16,062 bases of DNA, taken from the NCBI GenBank assembly GCA_045633415.1, contig JAZQYH010000110.1, forward strand, positions 1 to 16,062, read 5' to 3'. This DNA is from RGIG3102 sp045633415. Lineage in GTDB: Bacteria; Bacillota; Clostridia; Oscillospirales; Ruminococcaceae. Each line of letters opens with the position of its first letter. The stretch's first letter is position 1. A program made the position numbers and the translations under genes. Below are positions 6,320-12,219 of this stretch, in pieces. The notes under the pieces were generated by a model. It searched no databases and was not told the DNA's origin. It saw only the letters and a list, made by a program, of their open reading frames with translations.

Positions 6320-7324
6320 ATGAACAGAGTGATTAATTTACCCAAACCTGTTGCAATCACTGCGTGGAGCTGTGTAGGCGGTAAAAAAGAAAAAGACGGA
6401 CCACTGTCTTCTGGATTTGATATGTTGAGCAGTGACGACTATTTCAATCAGGACACGTGGGAAAAGGCTGAAACAGCCATGCAGAAATACAGCCTGCAGA
6501 AACTTATGGAAAAAAGAAAGCTGAAACCGACGGATGTTGATATTGCTTTTGGTGGAGATTTGTGCAACCAGATAACCTCCACAGGCTTTGCATACAGGGA
6601 CTTTGATATGCCTGTGGCTGGTATGTACGGTGCATGCAGTACCATGGCGCTGACCATGGCTACAGCCGCCTGTCTTGTGGGTGCAGGTATGGTAAACAAT
6701 GCCGTGTGTGGTGCCAGCAGTCATTTCTGCACAGCTGAAAGGCAGTTCAGAACACCGCTGGATTATGGTGGCAAACGTACACCTACTGCCCAGTGGACAG
6801 TGACAGGTGCTGCAAATGCCTTTCTTGAAAGGGAAGGAAAAGGTCCTTTTATAACAAAAGTATGCTTTGGTAAAATAGTGGACCTTGGCATAAAGGATGC
6901 AAACAATATGGGTGCGGCAATGGCTCCTGCGGCGGCAGTCACACTGGCAGACTTTTTTATACACAGCGGTCATAAACCTAGCGAATATGATGCCATCTAT
7001 ACAGGGGATTTGGGTGCTATAGGCTCACAGCTGATGTTACAGCTATTGGAAAAAGAGGGCTTTGTACTGAACAACCACATAGACTGTGGTATGGTTATTT
7101 ATAACAGGGAAAAACAGAATGTTCCCGCAGGGGCGTCAGGCTGTGGTTGCAGTGGCTGTGTACTGGCGGCAGATATACTGCCCAGAATGGCGGATAAAAA
7201 GATGAAAAAAATACTTTTCATGGCAACAGGGGCGCTGTTGTCCACCACCACTACAATGCAGAAAGAAAGCATACCGTCAGTGGCACATCTGGTGGAAATT
7301 GTAGCCCAAAAGGAGAATATATGA
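6320..7324 (+). CDS. spoVAD: Stage V sporulation protein AD (dipicolinic acid-binding, thiolase-like fold)
   Basis: A 334-residue soluble protein with the thiolase/ketoacyl-synthase-like fold of SpoVAD. Visible family segments are ITAWSCVGG (13-21), FGGDLCNQI (77-85), YGACSTMA with Cys 106 (103-110), SSHFCTAERQFR (133-144) and GASGCGCSG (271-279). SpoVAD is known to bind dipicolinic acid and to act on the inner membrane surface with SpoVAC and SpoVAE in loading the spore core. It is not expected to act as a condensing enzyme, despite the Cys in the active-site-like position. Length matches the family. The ribosome site GAGGTGAT overlaps the end of spoVAC, and the stop overlaps the next start as ATGA, so the three genes should be translationally coupled. 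Confidence 0.97.
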   Translation: MNRVINLPKPVAITAWSCVGGKKEKDGPLSSGFDMLSSDDYFNQDTWEKAETAMQKYSLQKLMEKRKLKPTDVDIAFGGDLCNQITSTGFAYRDFDMPVAGMYGACSTMALTMATAACLVGAGMVNNAVCGASSHFCTAERQFRTPLDYGGKRTPTAQWTVTGAANAFLEREGKGPFITKVCFGKIVDLGIKDANNMGAAMAPAAAVTLADFFIHSGHKPSEYDAIYTGDLGAIGSQLMLQLLEKEGFVLNNHIDCGMVIYNREKQNVPAGASGCGCSGCVLAADILPRMADKKMKKILFMATGALLSTTTTMQKESIPSVAHLVEIVAQKENI

Positions 7325-7677
7325 ATTATCTGTGGTCTTTTGTAATAGGTGGGCTGATATGTATGGCAGGGCAGGTGCTGATAGACCTTACACGGCTTAC
7401 ACCAGCCAGAATACTGGTGATTTTTGTTGTCAGCGGTGTGGTATTGTCTGCACTGGGGCTGTGGCAACCTGTGGTGGATTTTGCCGGCGCAGGTGCATTG
7501 GTGCCAATCATAGGCTTTGGTCACACATTGGCGCAAGGGATGGAAACAGCCATAGCACAGGAAGGCTTTGTAGGCATATTCACTGGCGGATTCACTGCCT
7601 GTGCAGGCGGTGTGGCGGCCAGTCTGGTATTTGGATTTATTGCATCAGTTATAGCCAGACCAAACAGTCAGAGCTAA
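7321..7677 (+). CDS. spoVAE: Stage V sporulation protein AE
   Basis: A 118-residue membrane protein with helices at about 3-22, 31-48, 57-71 and 85-112. FAGAGALVPIIGFGHTL (54-70) followed by EGFVGIFTGGF (81-91) is the SpoVAE signature, and this region parallels SpoVAC. It is the third membrane component of the dipicolinate channel. Its start overlaps the spoVAD stop by 4 bases (ATGA), with AAGGAGA upstream inside spoVAD. A strong terminator follows directly, so the operon is AC-AD-AE only. The longer Bacillus version (AA, AB, AEa, AF) is absent here, as is usual in Clostridia. Confidence 0.96.
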   Translation: MNYLWSFVIGGLICMAGQVLIDLTRLTPARILVIFVVSGVVLSALGLWQPVVDFAGAGALVPIIGFGHTLAQGMETAIAQEGFVGIFTGGFTACAGGVAASLVFGFIASVIARPNSQS

Positions 7678-7680
7678 GAA

Positions 7681-7715
7681 AAAAAGAGACAGTTCCCCAA
7701 CTGTCTCTTTTTTTT
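7681..7715 (+). terminator. Rho-independent terminator of the spoVA operon
   Basis: A perfect 14-bp stem (7681-7694 with 7699-7712), loop CCCC, followed by more T. Begins 3 bases after the spoVAE stop. Confidence 0.93.
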
Positions 7716-7766
7716 GCCTTATGTGATTTGAGAAAAATTCATTTATTTCCATCTATCGTTGCCTTG

Positions 7767-7822
7767 GTCAATTTCCCCTTGACTCATCAGCAATTTTAAT
7801 ATAACATATAGTTAAGACTTAA
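7767..7822 (+). promoter_or_regulatory. lysR promoter region with two dyad operators
   Basis: TTGACT (7779-7784) serves as a -35, with TATAAC (7800-7805, spacer 15) or TAACAT (7802-7807, spacer 17) as the -10. A dyad GTCAA-n7-TTGAC (7767-7783) overlaps the -35, and a second, TTAAG-a-CTTAA (7812-7822), lies near the start of transcription. LysR-type regulators commonly repress their own gene from such dyads. Seen directly; autoregulation is inference. Confidence 0.45.
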
Positions 7823-7875
7823 TCAAATTAATAGATTTTATATTTTGGTTAAATAATTTTTATAAAGGTGAAGTT

Positions 7876-8760
7876 ATGGAAATTCGTCAATTAGGTACTT
7901 TTATTATAGCCGCCCAGATGAAAAGTTTTTCAAAAGCGGCAGAAGTTCTGGGTTATACACAGGCGGCAGTTACTATCCAGATAAAAAATCTTGAGGAAGA
8001 ACTGGGGGTAAAGCTTTTTGACCGTGTGGGAAAACAGGTGGCTCTTACACAGCCAGGTCAGGATTTTCTGGCGCACGCCCACGGCATAATGAAAAGAATT
8101 GACGAAGCAAAGGATGCGCTGACCACCAGCAAGGAACTGAATGGACGTCTGGTTATCGGTACAAACGAATCTCTTTGCTTTTCAAAATTGCCTGCAATAC
8201 TGCGCTATTTCCGTGAACATCACCCAAAAATGAATATCAGCATTGTTTTTGATTCACCAGACAATCTGATAGAAAAAATGGAACATAACAAAGTGGACCT
8301 TGTATATATGCTCAGCTATTCCACTTACGACAGCAGCTGGCAGAAAGAAATGGAAGAAAAAGAGCCGATTGTTTTTGTATGCTCCAGCCAGTGCAGATTT
8401 GCAGGTCAGAAAGACCTTAAAGTAGATGATTTTCTGGACCAGCCATTCTTCCTTGTTGAAAAAGAGGCGGGTTACCGACGTGCATTTGATACATATATGG
8501 AGTCAGTTCAGAAAGAGCTGGTGCCTTTTGTAGAAATCAGTGATACAGAATTTATTCTGCAGATGGTGGCTGAAAATAACGGCATGTCATTCCTGCCACG
8601 TTTTGCTGTAGAAAAACGTGTGGAAGAAGGTCAGTTGGCTATCCTTGATGTGGCAGAACCACAGATTTCAATGTACCGCCAGCTGTTTTACCATAAAGAT
8701 AAATGGAAAACAAGAGAAATGGCAGAATTTATCAGAGTAGCAAAAATGGATTTGAAATAA
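7876..8760 (+). CDS. LysR-type transcriptional regulator
   Basis: A 294-residue protein with the usual LysR plan. The winged helix-turn-helix is at residues about 3-62, with the recognition helix around 27-40; LFDRVGKQVALTQPG (47-61) is the wing region. A linker helix runs to about 88, and the periplasmic-binding-protein-like effector domain from about 91 to 290. The start has an AAGGTGA site. The gene is a single transcription unit with its own promoter and terminator. LysR regulators often control a divergent neighbour, but the upstream neighbour here is spoVAE, co-oriented and separately terminated, and the downstream one is convergent. The target and effector therefore cannot be read from context. 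Confidence 0.94.
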   Translation: MEIRQLGTFIIAAQMKSFSKAAEVLGYTQAAVTIQIKNLEEELGVKLFDRVGKQVALTQPGQDFLAHAHGIMKRIDEAKDALTTSKELNGRLVIGTNESLCFSKLPAILRYFREHHPKMNISIVFDSPDNLIEKMEHNKVDLVYMLSYSTYDSSWQKEMEEKEPIVFVCSSQCRFAGQKDLKVDDFLDQPFFLVEKEAGYRRAFDTYMESVQKELVPFVEISDTEFILQMVAENNGMSFLPRFAVEKRVEEGQLAILDVAEPQISMYRQLFYHKDKWKTREMAEFIRVAKMDLK

Positions 8761-8763
8761 AAG

Positions 8764-8794
8764 AAGGAACGGAGTAAAATCCGTTCCTTTTTGT
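8764..8794. terminator. Bidirectional terminator between lysR and the MGMT-family gene
   Basis: A perfect 10-bp stem (8764-8773 with 8780-8789), loop GTAAAA. T-rich tails are present in both directions (TTTTGTTT on plus, CTTTTATTT on minus). It fills the space between two convergent genes. Confidence 0.88.
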
Positions 8795-9106
8795 TTACCG
8801 TTGCCACTGGTGTTTTTTCATATCTACAAAACCAGCTTTTTTAAATGTTACGCCTTCGTTTTTCAACAGGTTTTCCTGCTCATACCATCCGGGTGCAGTG
8901 CGGCCTGCGTGGTTTACTACCCTATGGCAGGGGAAATCACCGTAATACTGTGCCAGCGACAAAACCTTGCCAACCAGTCTGGAATTCTTTTCTTTGCCTA
9001 TAAGACGTGCTATCTGACCATAGCTTGCCACATATCCTGTCGGGATTTCTTCCACCACAGACAGTATTTCATAAATCAAATCATCGTTCAGTTTGCCTTT
9101 CGCCAC
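8795..9106 (-). CDS. Single-domain MGMT-family protein (alkyltransferase-like, catalytic Cys retained)
   Basis: The start is GTG at 9106: AGGAGG lies 8 bases upstream, while the earlier in-frame GTG at 9115 overlaps that site and cannot be used. The 103-residue product matches only the DNA-binding and active-site domain of O6-alkylguanine-DNA alkyltransferases. IPTGYVASYGQIA (21-33) begins the helix-turn-helix, R43 is in the position of the arginine finger, and PCHRV (59-63) carries the acceptor Cys 60. True alkyltransferase-like proteins of this length usually have Trp instead of that Cys. The N-terminal domain of full-length Ogt/MGMT is missing. It may directly repair alkylated guanine or only flag it for excision repair. 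Confidence 0.88.
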   Translation of the reverse strand: MAKGKLNDDLIYEILSVVEEIPTGYVASYGQIARLIGKEKNSRLVGKVLSLAQYYGDFPCHRVVNHAGRTAPGWYEQENLLKNEGVTFKKAGFVDMKKHQWQR

Positions 9107-9114
9107 ACAGCACA

Positions 9115-9120
9115 CCTCCT
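9115..9120 (-). promoter_or_regulatory. Ribosome binding site fixing the GTG start of the MGMT-family gene
   Basis: AGGAGG on the minus strand, 8 bases before GTG 9106. It decides between two in-frame GTG codons. Confidence 0.85.
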
Positions 9121-9128
9121 TTTAAAGA

Positions 9129-9158
9129 ATTGTACACCGGTATATATGGTTTTGTCAA
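9129..9158 (-). promoter_or_regulatory. Sigma-A promoter for the MGMT-family gene
   Basis: On the minus strand, TTGACA (complement of 9153-9158), an 18-base spacer, then TACAAT (complement of 9129-9134), about 22 bases before the start codon. Confidence 0.75.
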
Positions 9159-9188
9159 AAATGGCATTTTACAACTGTATAGACTTTT

Positions 9189-9216
9189 TTGTGAAAATAG
9201 TGTATTATTATATGTT
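9189..9216 (+). promoter_or_regulatory. Possible promoter for ychF
   Basis: TTGTGA (9189-9194), 16-base spacer, TATGTT (9211-9216). Weak -10. It would give a leader of about 80 bases containing the 8-bp inverted repeat at 9243-9292. Confidence 0.35.
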
Positions 9217-9242
9217 AGAAAAGTATGTAAACATTATTTATA

Positions 9243-9292
9243 TATCAGAATCAAAGAAAGGCGGAAAATTTGTAAAAACATATTTTCTGATA
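9243..9292 (+). repeat. Inverted repeat in the ychF leader
   Basis: TATCAGAA (9243-9250) is the exact reverse complement of TTCTGATA (9285-9292), with 34 bases between. The right arm touches the AAGG ribosome site of ychF, so pairing could change its access. Structure seen; role inferred. Confidence 0.5.
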
Positions 9293-9303
9293 AGGTATAA
9301 GCT

Positions 9304-10401
9304 ATGAAACTTGGTATCGTAGGTCTGCCAAATGTTGGTAAATCCACACTGTTCAATGCTATCACAAACGCTGGCGCTGCTTCTGCAAACTTCCCATTTT
9401 GCACAATCGAGCCAAACGTAGGTGTAGTTGCTGTGCCAGACGAAAGACTGGACAAACTGGCAGAAATGTACAATCCTAAAAAATATACACCAGCAACAAT
9501 CGAATTTGTTGACATCGCAGGTCTTGTAAAAGGCGCAAGCCACGGTGAAGGTCTGGGTAACAAATTCCTGTCTCACATCCGTGAAGTTGACGCTATCATC
9601 CACATGGTTCGTTGCTTTGACTCAGATGACATCATCCATGTTGAAGGCAGTGTTGACCCACTGAGAGATATTGAAACAATCGACCTTGAACTTGTTCTTT
9701 CTGACCTTGAAATTGTACAGAGAAGAATAGACAGAACTAAAAAAGCACTGAAAGGTGACAGAGGTCTGGCTGACCTCGTAACTATGCTGGAAAGACTGGA
9801 AGAATATCTGGGCGAAGGCAAAAATGCACGTGGTTTTGAACTGCTGAACGAAAAAGAAGAAGAATGGTTCAAAGAAATGCCACTGCTTTCAGCAAAACCA
9901 GTTATCTATGCATGCAACCTGTCTGAAGATGACCTGCTGGAAGGTATTGATGCAAACCCTTACTACCCAATCGTAAAACAGAAAGCAGCAGAAGATAAAA
10001 GCGGCTGTCTGCCAATCTGTGCAAAAATCGAAGAAGATGTAAACGGTCTGTCCAGAGAAGAAAAGAAAGAATTTCTTGAAGAACTGGGTCTTGAAATCTC
10101 AGGTCTGGATACACTTATTCAGGAAAGCTACACACTGCTTGGTCTTATCAGCTATCTGACAGCTGGTCCTGAAGAAGTAAGAGCATGGACTATCACAGCT
10201 GGAACAAAAGCACCACAGGCTGCCGGTAAAATCCACTCTGACTTTGAACGTGGCTTTATCCGCGCTGAAATCATCGCATTCGACGACCTGATGGCTTGTG
10301 GCACAATGGTAGCTGCAAAAGAAAAAGGTCTTGTTCGCAGTGAAGGTAAAGAATACGTTATGAAAGACGGCGACGTGACTCTGTTCCGTTTCAACGTTTA
10401 A
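9304..10401 (+). CDS. ychF: Redox-responsive ATPase YchF (Obg family)
   Basis: A 365-residue universal P-loop NTPase that binds ribosomes and hydrolyses ATP in preference to GTP. The Walker A GLPNVGKS is at residues 7-14, the switch I region NFPFCTIEPNVG at 29-40, the G3 motif DIAG at 70-73 followed by LVKGASHGEGLGNKFL, and the altered G4 motif NLSE at 205-208 (NxxE replaces NKxD, the basis of ATP preference). A helical coiled region spans about 122-195, and a C-terminal TGS domain starts near 278 (ISYLTAGPEEVRAWT, 282-296). Length is standard. The ribosome site is a modest AAGG. Strong use of CTG, AAC, GAC and ATC codons suggests high expression. No clear terminator separates it from the next gene. 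Confidence 0.97.
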   Translation: MKLGIVGLPNVGKSTLFNAITNAGAASANFPFCTIEPNVGVVAVPDERLDKLAEMYNPKKYTPATIEFVDIAGLVKGASHGEGLGNKFLSHIREVDAIIHMVRCFDSDDIIHVEGSVDPLRDIETIDLELVLSDLEIVQRRIDRTKKALKGDRGLADLVTMLERLEEYLGEGKNARGFELLNEKEEEWFKEMPLLSAKPVIYACNLSEDDLLEGIDANPYYPIVKQKAAEDKSGCLPICAKIEEDVNGLSREEKKEFLEELGLEISGLDTLIQESYTLLGLISYLTAGPEEVRAWTITAGTKAPQAAGKIHSDFERGFIRAEIIAFDDLMACGTMVAAKEKGLVRSEGKEYVMKDGDVTLFRFNV

Positions 10402-10411
10402 TTTAACAGTT

Positions 10412-10439
10412 TTTACACAATAAACCTGTATCATTTAAT
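10412..10439 (+). promoter_or_regulatory. Possible promoter for the 155-residue protein
   Basis: TTTACA (10412-10417), 16-base spacer, TTTAAT (10434-10439); each differs from consensus at one position. It starts 11 bases after the ychF stop. Confidence 0.4.
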
Positions 10440-10493
10440 TAAAAGATATTTTAAGTGATTTCAAGCCTTGTGGCTATAGTGAGGAGGGTTTAT

Positions 10494-10961
10494 ATGAGTA
10501 TTGGTTTTTTGATGATTGTACCGGTGCTGTTCTGGCTGTTTATAGTGATGCTGGTTATAGCTGTTGCAAAACCAAGAAGACGCAGTACAGCCGCCCCAAG
10601 ACAAAACGGTATGGCACAGCGCTATTCTGGTGGCGGATATGCAAAGGTAAAACCTGTATATACATCAAGAGGCTTTGACCGCCCTAAAATGCGGGAAGGT
10701 CTGTTTGATATGAAGCTGGGTAAAGCCCCGCAGAAAAAAGAAAAAAAGGGTATTTTCACCAACACAGGCTTTGACGACTATTCTGTGTTAAGCAGAAAGA
10801 AAGACTATGTTACAGGCTATGATAAAAAATATGCCAAACAAAACATGTGGTCCAGACGGTCAACCGCAAAACAGTACAGCCATACATATGATGGTCATGA
10901 ACCATGGGACAAATGTATGCCAAAGGAAAAAGACCCTTGGGATAAAGATTTTTATGTATAA
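10494..10961 (+). CDS. Hypothetical single-pass membrane protein with a basic tail and a PWDK repeat
   Basis: The start is ATG 10494 with GAGGAGGG 5 bases upstream; the earlier ATG at 10455 lacks a site. The 155-residue product has one hydrophobic helix at about residues 4-25, then PRRR (27-30), which by the positive-inside rule puts the long tail in the cytoplasm. The tail is rich in Lys, Arg, Gly and Tyr and looks disordered up to about 125. The last part is distinctive: HTYDGHEPWDKC (130-141) and EKDPWDKDFY (145-154) repeat the PWDK core with acidic surroundings. I do not recognise a family. It may be a membrane-anchored adaptor or processing factor. It follows ychF by 92 bases and has a hairpin after it. 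Confidence 0.78.
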   Translation: MSIGFLMIVPVLFWLFIVMLVIAVAKPRRRSTAAPRQNGMAQRYSGGGYAKVKPVYTSRGFDRPKMREGLFDMKLGKAPQKKEKKGIFTNTGFDDYSVLSRKKDYVTGYDKKYAKQNMWSRRSTAKQYSHTYDGHEPWDKCMPKEKDPWDKDFYV

Positions 10962-10967
10962 CAAAAC

Positions 10968-10993
10968 ACAGCCGATATTTTCATATCGGCTGT
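10968..10993 (+). terminator. Hairpin after the 155-residue protein, probable terminator
   Basis: An 11-bp perfect stem (10968-10978 with 10983-10993), loop TTTC. The tail is TGTCAAATTTT rather than a clean T run, so termination may be incomplete. Confidence 0.55.
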
Positions 10994-11042
10994 TGTCAAA
11001 TTTTAAAGTTTAATTATTCAATTCATATTTAAGAGGTGTTTT

Positions 11043-11729
11043 ATGAAAACAATTGGTGTTATCGGTGCTATGCCAGAAGAAGTTTCCCTGCTGAAAAGCC
11101 GTATGGTAGATGTAGAAAGCGAAAAAGTGGCAGGTCTTGAAATTTTCAAAGGTCAGCTTCATGGGAAAACAGTTGTGCTGACACAGAGTGGCATGGGCAA
11201 AGTTGCCGCAGGTGCCGCTACACAGCTGCTGATTACAAAATACGGTATTGATGCAATTATCTTCAGCGGTATTGCAGGCAATATGACAAGCAAAATCGGC
11301 GTAGGCGATGTAGTTGTTTCCAAAGAAGTTACATATCACGATGCTGAAATTTCTATGATTAACCAGCACTATCCAAATATGGACAGCTACTTTGCAGATG
11401 AAAATATGATTTCTGCAGCCAGCCGTGCATGTGAAGAAACAAATACAGTATATATTGTAGGCAAAATTGCTACAGGCGATAAATTTATCGGTGAAACAAG
11501 CCAGAAAAATGCTATTGCCGCTTTCTGCAACCCAGACTGTGTTGAAATGGAAGGTGCTGCAATCGCACATATCGCATGTAAAAATGACACACCATTTGTT
11601 ATCATCCGTGCAATGAGTGACAACGCTGATGAAACAGCACGTGAAGAACTGGTAGAAAAACACTTTGATATTTCAGAATACTGCGACAAAGCCGCAGATA
11701 TCTGCGAACTGTGTATCAAATACTGTTAA
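11043..11729 (+). CDS. mtnN: 5'-methylthioadenosine/S-adenosylhomocysteine nucleosidase
   Basis: A 228-residue soluble enzyme that cleaves adenine from methylthioadenosine, S-adenosylhomocysteine and 5'-deoxyadenosine, feeding methionine salvage and S-ribosylhomocysteine formation. IGVIGAMPEEV (4-14) carries the conserved base Glu 12. FSGIAGN (74-80) is the phosphorylase-fold glycine segment. VEMEGAAIA (167-175) holds the substrate-binding Met 169 and Glu 170, and SDNAD (192-196) the catalytic Asp 193. Length is standard. The site AGAGGTG precedes the ATG. A small repeat-protein gene begins 15 bases after the stop and is likely in the same mRNA. No luxS is nearby. Codon use suggests good expression. 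Confidence 0.95.
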   Translation: MKTIGVIGAMPEEVSLLKSRMVDVESEKVAGLEIFKGQLHGKTVVLTQSGMGKVAAGAATQLLITKYGIDAIIFSGIAGNMTSKIGVGDVVVSKEVTYHDAEISMINQHYPNMDSYFADENMISAASRACEETNTVYIVGKIATGDKFIGETSQKNAIAAFCNPDCVEMEGAAIAHIACKNDTPFVIIRAMSDNADETAREELVEKHFDISEYCDKAADICELCIKYC

Positions 11730-11744
11730 GAAAGCGGTGAGGTT

Positions 11745-12167
11745 ATGCAAAACCTTAATTTACACTACCATGTAGACACTCAGGGCAGAAAATGGCTGGT
11801 TTCAGTTATGGGCACTGGCACAAAGCTGGAAATACCAGCAGATGTGTATGGCATCACAGGCGGTGCATTTATGATGGCAGGACATCTTACAGAAATTGTG
11901 ATTCCAGAAAGTGTACAGGAAATCATGGGTGATGTTTTTGGTTGCTTTGACACAAGACTTACCATTTATTGTCAGGCAAGCGAAAAGCCAGCGGGCTGGA
12001 CAGATGGCGAAATAGTACTGAACAGTGATGAAAACGGCATGGAAAGAATGCACAATTACTGGCTGGGCAATGCCAAATTTACATTCAATGCAGATGGCAT
12101 TCTCTCATATCTGCCACTGACTTATCGTGACGGACGGCCTAAAGTAATCTGGGGATACAACAAATAA
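11745..12167 (+). CDS. Small BspA-like leucine-rich-repeat protein
   Basis: A 140-residue protein with no signal peptide or membrane segment. Residues about 27-75 read as one and a half BspA/LRR_5-type repeats: LEIPADVYGITGGAFMMAGH, then LTEIVIPESVQEIMGDVFGC and RLTIYCQASEKPAGW, the usual capping end of such repeats. The C-terminal 60 residues are polar and unrecognised. Proteins of this fold in Firmicutes are often large surface proteins; this one is short and apparently cytoplasmic. It starts 15 bases after mtnN with a GTGAGG site, so it is probably co-transcribed with it. Role unknown. Confidence 0.8.
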   Translation: MQNLNLHYHVDTQGRKWLVSVMGTGTKLEIPADVYGITGGAFMMAGHLTEIVIPESVQEIMGDVFGCFDTRLTIYCQASEKPAGWTDGEIVLNSDENGMERMHNYWLGNAKFTFNADGILSYLPLTYRDGRPKVIWGYNK

Positions 12168-12176
12168 AACAATGAA

Positions 12177-12211
12177 ACAGCCACAGCGGTTATGCTGTGG
12201 CTGTATTTTTA
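12177..12211. terminator. Terminator between the LRR gene and convergent recG
   Basis: An 11-bp perfect stem (12177-12187 with 12194-12204), loop GGTTAT, T-rich tail on the plus side (ATTTTTA). On the minus strand the tail is TTTCATTGTTTT, so it may also stop recG transcripts. Confidence 0.85.
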
Positions 12212-12219
12212 TATCTGCA

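Noticed and set aside
6338..6973. Minus-strand ORF of 211 codons
   Set aside because: It lies wholly opposite spoVAD, has no ribosome site, and its His/Cys/Thr-rich composition is typical of antisense of a coding frame.
6320..7324. Ketoacyl synthase/thiolase enzyme reading of the spoVAD product
   Set aside because: The fold is shared, but the operon context and SpoVAD-specific motifs decide for the sporulation protein.
11010..11663. Minus-strand Cys- and Phe-rich ORF of 217 codons
   Set aside because: Antisense of mtnN; composition reflects reversed codons, and no start signal is present.
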